A stretch of 64,000 bases of DNA from Parablautia muri (GTDB taxonomy: Bacteria; Bacillota; Clostridia; Lachnospirales; Lachnospiraceae). The notes below the pieces were generated by a model. It saw nothing but the letters and a program-made list of their open reading frames with translations. It was not told the DNA's origin and ran no database searches. Position numbers and translations under genes: made by a program. Where the stretch lies: positions 185,336-249,335 of the forward strand of contig NZ_QZDT01000002.1 of assembly GCF_009917485.1 (NCBI RefSeq). Direction: 5' to 3'. Positions 26,241 through 36,569 of this stretch are shown in pieces (the first letter of the stretch is position 1; the number at the start of each line of letters is the position of its first letter).

Positions 26241-28787
26241 TCAGCGGTTCTCATTCACATAAAGCTGCGCTCTGCTTTGAATGATGGCAGCCACATCCTT
26301 TGCCTGTTTCTGTCCCGCAAAGTAAGGAGCCGCTTCTTCCTCAATAATATTCAGCAGGGCCTCATCCATCTTGTAAACCTGGGTCAGACTGTAAAGCTGT
26401 TCTTTAAACGCCTCCATCTCCTCCCGGGTCATGGGTGGAATTATAATCTCCTGACCGCCTACATAATAGGAATCATCATATTCCACCTTTTTACCCTCTT
26501 CAAAATAGTAAGGTCTTTTTGTGGCTTCCTCCCCAAGTTCATCAAGCCTTTTTATACTCAAAGGGAATCCGTAATTTATATTTTCCTCCTGGTATTTATC
26601 TGTAAGGAAGGTACGCAAAAAAGCCCAGACACCTTCTTTATTCTTTGACTTTGCGGACATTGCCAGCTGCATATCAGGCCAAATCACCGTGCCGTCCTCA
26701 TTGGCACAGGGGAAACCAATCATGGTAATCTTTTCTCCAAAGGTTCCTTTTTCTTCTCGGTTGTAAGATCTGAAGTCTCCCAAACCATTGACAGACGCAA
26801 TGATCTTGCCTTCCCGCCACATAGAATCCCAGTTTTCCCAATATTCGTCTTCATAAGCGATATCATCTGTTTTCTCAGGAAAAAGGCTGATTAGCTCCAA
26901 AGTCTGGATAAAGCTGTCCGAATCAAAATTACAGGCACCGCTCTCCCAGTCTATAAACTGATTTCCTGACATAGTCAGGCAATTCCGCAATATCATATCT
27001 CTCGAATTCATTTCAAAAAGCAAAGTGCCCGCCGGCTTTGAGGCAAGCAGCTCCAAAGCTTCCTGCACCGTCCAGCCTCTCTCCTCTCCTACTTCCGATG
27101 CCTTGGCAAGCACCGTCTGTATGGTGTAAGAAGGCACAACCGTATACAATTTCCCATTTACGGAAAAAGCCTCTACCACATTAGGCATGAAATTATTGAT
27201 ATCAAGCTCCTCATCCTTTTCAATATAAGGCTTAATATCTTCCAAAAGACCCTTGCTGATATAACTGTCCACAGGCATTGCATCCTCCAGTAAAATAATA
27301 TCCGGTACTTTTCCTGTGGCAATATCCGTATTGAGCCTGTTGATCCCCTCCATATAATCATCCCCTGTGCTGTACATGGAATAATAATCCTGAATGGAAA
27401 TTCTGTAATCCTCACTCTCTTTGTTAAATTGAATCACATTCCGCCTTACGGTCCAGTTTGTAAAGCCCATGGCCAGCTGGATAACCTGTTTTTCCTTTAC
27501 CTCCTCTGGTGGCACTTTCGTAAATTTTGCCAATACGCTATCCCCTGTCTCCAAATCTTCATGCATGGCAAAAAACTCTTTTTCATTGATGCCAATCACC
27601 TGATAAACATTGTAAAAGTCAAAATCCGAATCAATATAATTCATCAAGCAGACTTTATCCGCCTCCCCCAGATTATAGCCATATACGGCGTAGTTATCCG
27701 CCATATACAAATCATACCCTACTCCCGGATAAAAAGAAAAATCATAGGACAGGCCCGGAATCTGGTATCTTTCCACCAAAACGCCCGCGTCCAAATCTGC
27801 AAGGGCTACATTCATTCTATTTTCTTCATCACTGAAAACGGCTACCGTTCTTCCATCCTCAAGACAGACAAAGGAAGATCGGTCCAAAAGCTCCTGGTCC
27901 TGACCTTTGGCCAAAGTCTCCACATAGTTACCCTCAAGGTCAAATTTAAAAAAAGTCCCATAGGAATTGATATAAATGCCATTTCCCTTTTTTAATATCA
28001 TATCGCCAATATAGAAATAGCCATTGGCCTCCTCAAGTTCTTTCAAAGCGGGAATATCATTTAATTTTACGGAAAAATACTTTTCTCCGGAAGGACTCAT
28101 TTTAGTCAGATAATACTCATCCAAATACGCATCTTCCTCCGAAGGTACGGCATCCCTTGTTTCCTCTTCCATGCTCTGTGCGTCTTCCTCCGCATCCTGC
28201 GCGTCATCTGCCTTAGTATCTTCCTCCGCGTCCTGTACGTCATCTGTATGCGTATCCTCCTGGGGTCTGGTATCTTCCACTGTTTCCCCTTGGGTTTGAT
28301 CGCCATCTTCATTCATGGCAGTATCATTTTCGGATATCTGTCCGTCTTCCCCATCCGTTTCTCTCGGTTCAACCGCTCCTCCTTCTGTTTCCCCTGCACT
28401 GTCCTCAGGAGAAACGCCTCCGCCTATCATGTGAAAATCATTTTCAATACAGTAAATATTTCCCTCGTCATCAAAATTGATGTTTCTTATATTGATATTT
28501 TCTTTTACTGAAAAGGAAAAAGTCTCCGCTGCGGTTCCATCCCCGTTAAGTTTATAAAAATAAAGAATAGAAGACCCATCATCCTGCCAGTCACTGCCAT
28601 AAGCATAAATATCTTCCCCTGAGCGGAATAACTGTCCTGCCTCTTTCAAGTCTAAATCTTCCATGCGGTACACATAATCTTTTGATGCCAAGCCAGTTTG
28701 TGCGCCATCCTCTTTTTTCTTTCCACAGCCCCAAAGACCTGCAGCCATGAGGCATAACAATACTCCTAAAATAACGCTTTTTTTCAT
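26241..28787 (-). CDS. Large solute-binding lipoprotein with N-terminal sensor-like region (paralogue of 34192-36486)
   Basis: An 848-residue lipoprotein. The signal peptide ends in a lipobox near AGLWGC (residues 17-22). An acidic low-complexity stretch at about residues 130-215 holds 12-residue imperfect repeats of the type DDxQDAEEDxxx. A beta-rich, propeller-like region spans about 220-450, then a family 1 solute-binding domain starts near VIQFNKESEDYRISI. The C-terminus ends QLYVNENR, like its paralogue. The ATG at 28787 has GGGAG 6 bases upstream. It is the last gene of a six-gene operon; a sugar or glycopeptide ligand is a guess. Confidence 0.85.
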   Translation of the reverse strand: MKKSVILGVLLCLMAAGLWGCGKKKEDGAQTGLASKDYVYRMEDLDLKEAGQLFRSGEDIYAYGSDWQDDGSSILYFYKLNGDGTAAETFSFSVKENINIRNINFDDEGNIYCIENDFHMIGGGVSPEDSAGETEGGAVEPRETDGEDGQISENDTAMNEDGDQTQGETVEDTRPQEDTHTDDVQDAEEDTKADDAQDAEEDAQSMEEETRDAVPSEEDAYLDEYYLTKMSPSGEKYFSVKLNDIPALKELEEANGYFYIGDMILKKGNGIYINSYGTFFKFDLEGNYVETLAKGQDQELLDRSSFVCLEDGRTVAVFSDEENRMNVALADLDAGVLVERYQIPGLSYDFSFYPGVGYDLYMADNYAVYGYNLGEADKVCLMNYIDSDFDFYNVYQVIGINEKEFFAMHEDLETGDSVLAKFTKVPPEEVKEKQVIQLAMGFTNWTVRRNVIQFNKESEDYRISIQDYYSMYSTGDDYMEGINRLNTDIATGKVPDIILLEDAMPVDSYISKGLLEDIKPYIEKDEELDINNFMPNVVEAFSVNGKLYTVVPSYTIQTVLAKASEVGEERGWTVQEALELLASKPAGTLLFEMNSRDMILRNCLTMSGNQFIDWESGACNFDSDSFIQTLELISLFPEKTDDIAYEDEYWENWDSMWREGKIIASVNGLGDFRSYNREEKGTFGEKITMIGFPCANEDGTVIWPDMQLAMSAKSKNKEGVWAFLRTFLTDKYQEENINYGFPLSIKRLDELGEEATKRPYYFEEGKKVEYDDSYYVGGQEIIIPPMTREEMEAFKEQLYSLTQVYKMDEALLNIIEEEAAPYFAGQKQAKDVAAIIQSRAQLYVNENR

Positions 28788-28845
28788 AACAATCTCCCTT
28801 TTACCTATAGTCCGCAAATCAAGGCGCCGTCAAAGTTTCATACGC

Positions 28846-29946
28846 CTAAAAGTGCTGCCACTTATTCTTTTCTCCCTTTACCTTTTGCACTGTTTTATCC
28901 TTTGTTTGTATGATAAAGTTTACCACATCCCTGTAAGTCCAAGTCTTATTTTTCCATCTTATGATAAGGAATACCGTAAGGATGACTCCCGGAATCAATA
29001 AAAAAATAATCTGAAACAGTAAAACGACCGCCTTTACATCCTCCCATCCCCTTCCGATATTTTCCCAGTAGGGGAATTTCACAGCACTGTTTTGCATGGA
29101 CCTGGTCCCAAAGTCAAAAAGCACCGTAACCAAAGCTTCTACTGAATAGCGGGAAGAATTTTCAACCATCACCATATCGCTGTCTTCTATTCCAAGTTTT
29201 TCTTTTATGTTGTTATATACAAAATGCTTCACCGGATTAGGTGCCGCCACCTCATAAACACTGATGCCTTCGCTCACGCCATAAGCCGCAAGAGACTCAT
29301 TTGATACATACAGGACCGACTTGTTTAATCCTGCCTTTTCCGCAAATTTGCCCTCCTGCCTTTTCACCACACCCGCCACATAATGGGGCACATCTCCGAT
29401 CATCACGCTTTTTCCTGCAATATCATTAGAGCCGAACAGCTGCCATGCTGCATCCTCGTCTAAGACAATGGAGTCTTTCATCAAGTCATTGCCCGAAAAA
29501 TATCCTCCAGATACAAGCTGCAGCGGATGGAACAGGAAAAAATCTCCCCCGATTCCCACTGCGTCCGCCTCCAGCTTTCCTTTTTCACTGACCACCGTAA
29601 TGGTTCCAAGAGAGCTATACGCATCAATAAAGAGCCGTCTTCCGCCTTCATCGCTTACTTCCTCGGCAGACAAAACCTCCTTAAGACTCTGCTCAAGGGC
29701 TCTCTCATAGCTCATAATCGTATATTCTTCCACTTCTACATGTTCTGCAAAAAAGCAGCTTACATGCGCACTGCCGCCGTCTTTATCCCAGCGGATGGCC
29801 GCCTGCTGGTCAATCAGGCCATCTACCTTATCATCTGACCAAATCGTTAAGGTCAAATACAACACAAGGGATAAAAACACAATCAGGGAATAAATGATTT
29901 CCTTAAGGGACAAGCCGCGCAGCCATTCCTTTATTCTTAAAGCCAT
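28846..29946 (-). CDS. MacB-core-like two-span membrane protein
   Basis: A 366-residue protein with a membrane segment near residues 16-37, a large extracellular part of about 260 residues and a second segment near 310-332. The extracellular part resembles the MacB periplasmic core: IGGDFFLFHPLQLVSGGYFSGND, DEDAAWQLFGSNDIAGKSVMIG and YVAGVVKRQEGKFAE. It lacks the four-helix FtsX permease domain and has no ATPase partner in the operon, so it would be half of a MacB-type unit. It lies between a membrane fusion protein and a binding lipoprotein. Function unknown. Confidence 0.8.
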   Translation of the reverse strand: MALRIKEWLRGLSLKEIIYSLIVFLSLVLYLTLTIWSDDKVDGLIDQQAAIRWDKDGGSAHVSCFFAEHVEVEEYTIMSYERALEQSLKEVLSAEEVSDEGGRRLFIDAYSSLGTITVVSEKGKLEADAVGIGGDFFLFHPLQLVSGGYFSGNDLMKDSIVLDEDAAWQLFGSNDIAGKSVMIGDVPHYVAGVVKRQEGKFAEKAGLNKSVLYVSNESLAAYGVSEGISVYEVAAPNPVKHFVYNNIKEKLGIEDSDMVMVENSSRYSVEALVTVLFDFGTRSMQNSAVKFPYWENIGRGWEDVKAVVLLFQIIFLLIPGVILTVFLIIRWKNKTWTYRDVVNFIIQTKDKTVQKVKGEKNKWQHF

Positions 29947-30082
29947 AGCTTACCTCATTTCTGCGCTGCTTTTCGCGCATAACAAAGTTTATGAATGCAG
30001 CGCATACACAAACTCCTCTCCAAATATCACAGGTTATGCCCATAAGCATATCTGTTCGGCCGAAGGCTCAACCAGCCCAATC

Positions 30083-32110
30083 TTATGTTTCATTCAGCCT
30101 TACCTGTTTACCAGCCTCCACCGGCTTGGTAGATGTGGTAATCACATATTCATACCCATAAAGTCCCGCTGAAATGGCTGTATAATTATCATCCGAAGCC
30201 AGCACTTCCACATCTACTCTTGTAGCAATGTACCGATTGCTCAAAGGACCGCTCTTTGATTCCACAATTAAAATAAATTTTCCGTTATTGTCCTCGCGGA
30301 CTGCACTGTTGGGCACCACAAACTCATATTCCGAACTGCGCTGGCCCACGGAGATACTCAGAGCCTGTCCCGCCTGTATGCTTGAACCTGTCACATCAAA
30401 TTCCAACAGCTTGTTCTGTCCCGGATTGTCAGGGTCCGGCTTGATTCCCGACAAAATAACCTGCGCGTCATCATAATACCATGCATTTTGCAGCTCCGCC
30501 GTATCTCCCACCTGTACTTTTCTGGCCTGTTCATTGGTAACGGAAACCTTTAATATAAATCCTTTTCCTTCCACCTGCAAAACCGCAGCCGTTTCCTCCG
30601 GATTTGTAGTCTCCCCTGCCACATAGGTAAGAGAGGTTACGGTTCCCGCCACAGGGGCCGTAATGGCGGCGCCCATGGATTTTTCTTTTAATTTGGCAAT
30701 TTCCTCTTGCTTTAGCGCAATATCTTTGCTTACTTTGGTTAAATCCAGTTCCGCGTTGATATCCGCGTTCATTTCCTCCTGTTCTTCTTTCAGAAGGTCA
30801 TAGACCGCCTGGGCATTTTTAAGGGCCGCCTCCGCATTGGCAATCTGATTCTGGTATGCCACGGACGCCTGCTTGTTGGCATTGGTTTTATCCGATAAAT
30901 TCTTGTCCGCCTGGTTTAATTTGGCCTGGGCATCCTTGACACTGTCCCCAGGGGAATAGGAAATGGCATTTACCCTGTTTAGTCGGGACTGCAACTCCTG
31001 CAATTCCTGATTTAAGTTTCTTAGCTGTTCCTGATTGCTGCTGTATCCTGTCAAAGTGCCTACGGCGTTGCTTAAAAGGTCATAGGCAATTTTATATTCT
31101 GCGTAGGCTACTTTGAACTCACTGGCTGCTATCTGCGCACCTTCACCTAAACTATTCCAATCGCTAAGTGAATTAATCCAGCTGTATGCTTCCTCGGTTG
31201 TAAAATTGTTACCGCTTGCAGCATTCAATGCCTTGCGTTTTTCCTCTAAGGCCTCTTTTGCCAGCTTTTCTCTCTTTTCTATTTCCTCAATTCCACCGGA
31301 AGAAACAGTATCGCCGTTATCATTAGTTTCTATTGTTTTACTATTTGCAATTGACTCCGCACTTCCTATCAACGTCTCCAAATCCGCTATCTGCTTTTGT
31401 TTTTCCTCAATCCGACTGTTCAGTTCGGCTATCCGCTCGGACTTATCTCTGTTAAAAGCCGCCTCCGCATTTGCCTGGGCAGTCTGGGCATCGGAAAGCT
31501 CCGTAGTTGCCAGCGCCTTTTCATTTTCTTCCGGGATCGTATTGATAGTGGCATCATTGGCATTGATGGTACTCTGTAAGGTCAGGCTCTCCAACGCATC
31601 CTGGCATTCCTTTACCCTGGCCTGGGCGGTATCCAGCCGGTTTTGCATATCTGCAACCCTTGTCTGCAATGCGGAAAACCCGTCCGTGCGTCCGCTTGCT
31701 ACCTTGCTGATGATATCAGAGGACACATTGTTGCCAAAAAGCCCCTTCATATAGGTCAGCTTAAGTTCTTCCAGTTCCGCCTCCGCGTCTGTCAGCTCCT
31801 GGCTTTCCGCGTCTTCCAGATAGTAAATGACCTCATCCTTTTCCACCTCATCGCCTTGCTTTACCGCAACGCTTGCAATGACCCTTGACTCCTTTGCAAC
31901 AATATTATATGGGTCAGACGCCTCCACATTACCTGTGCCCCGCACCTTGGCCGTGATGGTACCGCTCTGCACATATTGGGTAGCTACCTCGGGCAGAGAG
32001 TAATTCATGATAGTATTAGAAAAAAAGGTGAGTATCAGCATAATCGTCAAAAAAACAATCGCCGCATTTTTCACCCACTCTTTTCTTTTCCTTCCTTCCT
32101 CCTGATTCAT
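30083..32110 (-). CDS. HlyD/MacA-like membrane fusion (adaptor) protein
   Basis: A 675-residue protein with one membrane anchor near residues 15-36, a first half of a biotinyl-lipoyl domain (VRGTGNVEASDPYNIVAKES, then VIASVAVKQGDEVEKDEVIY), a long Ala/Glu/Gln-rich coiled coil from about 85 to 440, the second lipoyl half (ITAPVAGTVTSLTYVAGETT) and a beta-barrel region after it. Such proteins bridge ABC-type exporters to the cell surface. GTG at 32134 is in frame but has no ribosome binding site; the ATG at 32110 has AAAGG 9 bases upstream. The neighbours are a sugar permease upstream and a MacB-like protein downstream. Confidence 0.88.
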   Translation of the reverse strand: MNQEEGRKRKEWVKNAAIVFLTIMLILTFFSNTIMNYSLPEVATQYVQSGTITAKVRGTGNVEASDPYNIVAKESRVIASVAVKQGDEVEKDEVIYYLEDAESQELTDAEAELEELKLTYMKGLFGNNVSSDIISKVASGRTDGFSALQTRVADMQNRLDTAQARVKECQDALESLTLQSTINANDATINTIPEENEKALATTELSDAQTAQANAEAAFNRDKSERIAELNSRIEEKQKQIADLETLIGSAESIANSKTIETNDNGDTVSSGGIEEIEKREKLAKEALEEKRKALNAASGNNFTTEEAYSWINSLSDWNSLGEGAQIAASEFKVAYAEYKIAYDLLSNAVGTLTGYSSNQEQLRNLNQELQELQSRLNRVNAISYSPGDSVKDAQAKLNQADKNLSDKTNANKQASVAYQNQIANAEAALKNAQAVYDLLKEEQEEMNADINAELDLTKVSKDIALKQEEIAKLKEKSMGAAITAPVAGTVTSLTYVAGETTNPEETAAVLQVEGKGFILKVSVTNEQARKVQVGDTAELQNAWYYDDAQVILSGIKPDPDNPGQNKLLEFDVTGSSIQAGQALSISVGQRSSEYEFVVPNSAVREDNNGKFILIVESKSGPLSNRYIATRVDVEVLASDDNYTAISAGLYGYEYVITTSTKPVEAGKQVRLNET

Positions 32111-32182
32111 CGCCTTAAACCTTTCCTTTCCCACCGCTTAAGCAAAGCGCCCCCCGCTCTGCACAAGTGTACTTATCGCGCA

Positions 32183-33154
32183 TTACCCTTTGATTCCCCC
32201 CTGGTAGGTAATGCCTTCCACCAGATAATCCTCTCCATACAAAAACACCAGTATGGGAGGCACCATATAAATTGTAGCTACGGCAAAAGCCAGTCCGATT
32301 TCACCTGCATTGATCTTTGACAAAAACACCGACAGAGGATGCTTTTGCTCATCCGCCAAAAGAATAAGCGGCTGTTCTACCATATTCCAATAATCTATAA
32401 AAATCAGGATTGCAATTGAGCACATGGCACCTTTACAAAGAGGCATACAAATATGCCGAAAAATCTGCCACTCTCCCGCCCCGTCAATCTGGGCCGCCTC
32501 CATAACGGATATCGGAATCCTCCTCATATACTTGGTCAAAAGATATACCGCAAAGGGTGAAAAGATACCGGGCAGCCAAATAGCCCAATTGGTGTCCAAA
32601 ATATGAAGCCAATCCGACACAAGATAATTAGGCACCAATGTAACCTGATAGGGCATCAGCATCAAAATAATATAAACAAAAAAAATGATTTCCTTCATTC
32701 TGCCTCTGTACCTGGTAAACCCAAAAGAAGCGCCGGCCGCTACAAGGAGCTGAAACACTACAATAGGCACCACCAATATCACTGAATTCCAAAATTTAAA
32801 AAGATATTCGGGGCTTTTTAATAAAACCGTTATATATTGGCTGAAAGACACCATATCCGGAATAAACTTAAGGTTCACGGTTTCCGCTATATAAACCTTT
32901 CCTCCTGAATCATTGGTGGCAAACACCTGCCCGTAATTGGAAGAAATTTCGGAGGCTGACATAAAGGAATTGGTGATGGTCAGCAAAATAGGCAGCAGAA
33001 AAAGAACCGCAAAACAGGCAGCAGCCATGGTCTTTAAAGTAACGCCAACCGCCTTTTTTCTAAGGCGCCATCTTTTCTTTCTTTTAACCTCCATCTCCCA
33101 ACGCTCAAGGGAAATTTCATCTATCTTTTTTATTCTGCCAAAGCGTTGCTTCAT
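32183..33154 (-). CDS. ABC sugar transporter permease, MalG type
   Basis: A 323-residue permease with a basic start, a first membrane segment near residues 38-60, a long extracellular loop, then five segments and the EAA loop MEAAQIDGAGEWQIFRHICM near 220-240. The start codon overlaps the stop of the preceding permease as ATGA, so translation is coupled. It ends in VEGITYQGGIKG, typical of CUT1 permeases. No ATPase is encoded nearby. Substrate not determined. Confidence 0.9.
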   Translation of the reverse strand: MKQRFGRIKKIDEISLERWEMEVKRKKRWRLRKKAVGVTLKTMAAACFAVLFLLPILLTITNSFMSASEISSNYGQVFATNDSGGKVYIAETVNLKFIPDMVSFSQYITVLLKSPEYLFKFWNSVILVVPIVVFQLLVAAGASFGFTRYRGRMKEIIFFVYIILMLMPYQVTLVPNYLVSDWLHILDTNWAIWLPGIFSPFAVYLLTKYMRRIPISVMEAAQIDGAGEWQIFRHICMPLCKGAMCSIAILIFIDYWNMVEQPLILLADEQKHPLSVFLSKINAGEIGLAFAVATIYMVPPILVFLYGEDYLVEGITYQGGIKG

Positions 33155-34161
33155 CCTTCCACATCCTTTCCGAAATAATTCTCGGTCAGGAACAAAATTC
33201 CTATGATAATCACCATTACAATCGCCATCATGATTGCCGCCGCCGACATCTTCTGGTAGTCTAGCCTGCTAAAAGTATTGTTCATAAAATGCTGCAGCAT
33301 ATACATGGTATCATAAGGATAATCCCCTTTCAGAAGATAAATCTCTCTGAAAACCTTAAAAGAATTAATTAAAGACATAATCGTCACAAAAAGAATAGTA
33401 GAGGATATATACCGCAGTTTAATATGAATAAAAACCTGAAACGGAGACGCGCTCTCCAATATGGCCACTTCAAGTATATCCTTAGGGATACTGCTCAGAG
33501 CCGCCATAAATAATATCATATTATAACCTAAATTTTTCCACAAAAAAAGTATTACAATCACTACCTGTGCATAGCCTGAATTGAGCCAGTCAATTTTATC
33601 CAGGTCAAAAATACTTCTCAGCTCATTCATCATGCCGTTAAAGTGGAATAACACCTGCCAAATCAGCACCACCGATGCAATAGGCACCATCATAGGACTT
33701 AAAAAGAATGTCCTGAACTGGCTTTGAAAAGGGATTTTGCTTTCCAGCATCATTGCCAGAAACAAAGATAAAACCACCGCCAGCGGAACCGCGGATACGG
33801 AAAAAGTAAAAGTATTTTTTGCTGCCTGAATAAAAGCCGCATTTTGAAAAACCATCACGAAATTATCAAATAACACAAATTGTGCGCTGATAGGATTGTC
33901 TATCATGGAATAATAGACCACAATCAAAAAAGGCAGCACGAAAAACAGCAGTACACCAACAGCACTAGGCAGCAGATATCCGGCAGATATCAGCCGCCCA
34001 CGGTGCTTTTTTTTGTTACTACTTGATTTTCTGCCCCTTTTTGGGGAAGGGACAGTTATTTTTGTGTTTCTTTCTATGCTGCGCAGGTTATTTTCTTTCA
34101 CATAAGGATGTGCCGCAAAGCGTGGCATCCGTTGTCCCTTCCTGCTTTTAGGAAAATGCAT
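33151..34161 (-). CDS. ABC sugar transporter permease, MalF/UgpA type
   Basis: A 336-residue permease whose basic cytoplasmic N-terminus of about 55 residues is longer than usual; the first membrane segment begins near ISAGYLLPSAVGVLLFFVLP. The EAA-like loop is LEVAILESASPFQVFIHIKL near residue 235-255, with Glu-Ser in place of the common Asp-Gly. An in-frame ATG at 34191 abuts the previous stop but has no site, while the ATG at 34161 follows GGAGG by 6 bases, so I chose 34161. Part of the N-terminal tail (RFAAHPYVK) is encoded by DNA resembling an intergenic repeat. Confidence 0.88.
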   Translation of the reverse strand: MHFPKSRKGQRMPRFAAHPYVKENNLRSIERNTKITVPSPKRGRKSSSNKKKHRGRLISAGYLLPSAVGVLLFFVLPFLIVVYYSMIDNPISAQFVLFDNFVMVFQNAAFIQAAKNTFTFSVSAVPLAVVLSLFLAMMLESKIPFQSQFRTFFLSPMMVPIASVVLIWQVLFHFNGMMNELRSIFDLDKIDWLNSGYAQVVIVILFLWKNLGYNMILFMAALSSIPKDILEVAILESASPFQVFIHIKLRYISSTILFVTIMSLINSFKVFREIYLLKGDYPYDTMYMLQHFMNNTFSRLDYQKMSAAAIMMAIVMVIIIGILFLTENYFGKDVEG

Positions 34162-34191
34162 TTCAATCCTCCATGCTGCCAATCGCTTCAT

Positions 34192-36486
34192 CTATCTGTT
34201 TTCATTCACGTAAATCTGAATCCGGTTCTGAATCACCCCTGCCGCGTCCGCAGCGGACTTTTGTCCTTTAAAAAACGGTTCCGCTTCTTCTGTTATAATG
34301 TTGGTCAGCTGCGTATCCACATTGCCGGAAAGCCTGTCGGCCGATGTCAATAACCCTCTTACCGCATCAACATCCTCCTGTGTTGCCGCCATGATTTCCA
34401 TCTGGAAATCATCATAGCCCCATGTGGTTTTGGAACTTTCCACCTTGTTGCCTTCTTCATCCTCATAATACTCCGGCGTCATGTCATTTTCAAACTGTTT
34501 TTCGAGAGCTTCCTTTCTGATGGGGAATCCCCAGCCATAATTGTCTTCCACCAGACTATCCTGGTATTCCTTGGAGATAACGGACTCTACAAATTCCCAT
34601 GCGCCCTCCTTATGCTTTGACTTAGCGGATATTCCGAAACTTCCACCGCTGGACTGGATCAGATTTCCTTTCCTTTCACTGTTTGGATAACCGATATAAG
34701 TAACCTTCTCTCCAAAAAGTCCATTCATCATCTGATATTCCTGTACGGAGCTTACCGTATTTTCCATCAGGAGCACCTTATTAGAACGCAGTCTTGCAGA
34801 TATTCCTTCCTCCTCCTGATTATAATCAACTTCTTCCGGGAATTTAGCGGCAAACTCAAGAGTCCTGATAAATTCCTCTCCTTCAAAGAAGCATTTCCCG
34901 GTTTCCCAGTCAATAAATTCATCTATATTATTGTAAATACAATAGCGGAATATACTGTCCCTGCTTCCATACATAAATACATTTTCCGGATTATTCTTTT
35001 CTACAAAATCCAGCATCTCCGAAAGCGTCCAGCCGTTTTCCTCCCCCACAAGGGATTCTTTTGCAAGCGTGGATGTAATATAAAATTGCGATACGATTCC
35101 ATACAATTTCCCATCCTGCTCAAAAGCCTTTAACACATTCTCAAGATAATCCCCCTTATCAAGTCCGCTCTTTTCCATATAAGGATACATATCCTCCAAC
35201 ACGCCCTTGCTTGCATACTGTGAGAAATCAAGGGATGTAAGTCCGATTAAATCCGGGCAGTTTTGCGAAGTTAGGTCCGCATTAAACTGAGCTACCTGGC
35301 TGCCGTCAAAATCATTTCCATACTCCTTCACGCTGATATGGTATTGGTCATTTGATTTGTTAAAGTCTATAATGGCTCTGCGGGTAAGGGTATCAAGCCA
35401 CAAAGCGCCATAGACAATTTCTTCCTTTTGAGGCACCTCAGATGCTTTCTTGCGGGTTAGATAAACCAGTTCGTATTGATCACCTTCTTCAGAATACTCT
35501 CTGGAAATTGTCCAGATACGCCCATCAGAAAGTTCTCCTACAATCTCTATATTATTGCCGTCTATATCCACATCCATCCAGTTAAACAATTCCTCGCTTG
35601 TGCCGGTCTCTAAATCAATCAACTTTAATTGATTGGAGCTGCTCTGTATCAGGCTTTTGCTGACGCTGGGATAATATCCTACATTTCCGAAGACATCTTC
35701 TATGCCCTCCACAGCCTCTCCAAGCTTTTTGGCCGCCACATCCACCTTTTTTAACACCATTCCGTTTTCGTTATAGGTAGCGATGTACACATCTCCTTCT
35801 TTCGATGCCGCCATACCGTCAACCCAGTCATCAAGGCTTATATCACATAATTTATTAAAATCCTTGTCCACAATATGGATTCCCTGGTCCCCATCGCACA
35901 GATAGAGATTCCCCTGTCCGTCTTCGCACAAATACTGAATATAAGAATTCTCTATACGATCAACCACATTCGCCAAATCCTGGGAGTTTATGACAGTTCC
36001 GTCATCAACTGAGATTCTTCTTAGTTCCATCGTCATACTGCTGTCTACAATTTCCCCGTTTTCATCTTCCTCATATTGGTACTGATTTACCACCATCACA
36101 AGATTTCCGTCCCCGCTTATCAAAAAAGCGTTCACGTTCACATCCCCATCCAGATCTGCGATGGACAGCTCCTTCGCAGTATTTTCCAGCAGGTTATATT
36201 GATAAACCACGGTTTTATACCCTTCGTTTTCTTTATCCTCAACCATCGCCGCCATGTATGCCTCATCTCCTGCAGGCGCTAACTGGCTAATATATCTGGC
36301 CTCAAAAGCAAGCTTTTGATATTCCGGGACATAAATAAGTCCGTCTTTTTCCTCCTCCGGCGCCGTATCGCTTTTGCCACAGCCAAAAAGGGAGGCCATA
36401 AGTGTAACTGTAACTAAACTCATAATAATAACTCGTAAAATGCCCTTCCTTCTTGCTTTCTGACACATCTTTTCAATCGTTTTCAT
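34192..36486 (-). CDS. Large solute-binding lipoprotein with propeller-like N-terminal region
   Basis: A 764-residue lipoprotein and the first gene of the operon. The signal peptide ends in the lipobox LFGC near residue 36. Residues about 60-370 contain repeating beta units with Asp/Gly turns (GQGNLYLCDGDQGIHIVDKD, KEGDVYIATYNENGM), suggestive of a beta-propeller. The solute-binding domain starts near AIIDFNKSNDQYHISVKEYG. The last residues IYVNENR match the paralogue at 26241-28787. The ATG at 36486 follows a GGGG-rich site by 7 bases. Such N-terminal extensions are unusual for a binding protein and could dock or sense. Confidence 0.87.
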   Translation of the reverse strand: MKTIEKMCQKARRKGILRVIIMSLVTVTLMASLFGCGKSDTAPEEEKDGLIYVPEYQKLAFEARYISQLAPAGDEAYMAAMVEDKENEGYKTVVYQYNLLENTAKELSIADLDGDVNVNAFLISGDGNLVMVVNQYQYEEDENGEIVDSSMTMELRRISVDDGTVINSQDLANVVDRIENSYIQYLCEDGQGNLYLCDGDQGIHIVDKDFNKLCDISLDDWVDGMAASKEGDVYIATYNENGMVLKKVDVAAKKLGEAVEGIEDVFGNVGYYPSVSKSLIQSSSNQLKLIDLETGTSEELFNWMDVDIDGNNIEIVGELSDGRIWTISREYSEEGDQYELVYLTRKKASEVPQKEEIVYGALWLDTLTRRAIIDFNKSNDQYHISVKEYGNDFDGSQVAQFNADLTSQNCPDLIGLTSLDFSQYASKGVLEDMYPYMEKSGLDKGDYLENVLKAFEQDGKLYGIVSQFYITSTLAKESLVGEENGWTLSEMLDFVEKNNPENVFMYGSRDSIFRYCIYNNIDEFIDWETGKCFFEGEEFIRTLEFAAKFPEEVDYNQEEEGISARLRSNKVLLMENTVSSVQEYQMMNGLFGEKVTYIGYPNSERKGNLIQSSGGSFGISAKSKHKEGAWEFVESVISKEYQDSLVEDNYGWGFPIRKEALEKQFENDMTPEYYEDEEGNKVESSKTTWGYDDFQMEIMAATQEDVDAVRGLLTSADRLSGNVDTQLTNIITEEAEPFFKGQKSAADAAGVIQNRIQIYVNENR

Positions 36487-36569
36487 CCATAATCCCCACA
36501 ACTTCTTCTATTTTTAATCTTAAACTATCCTTCATTCGCAAACTACCGGACTTTTTTGCTACCACACAA

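Noticed and set aside
27429..27995. 188-residue plus-strand frame opposite the second binding lipoprotein
   Set aside because: Antisense shadow; the minus-strand frame has a signal peptide and paralogue support.
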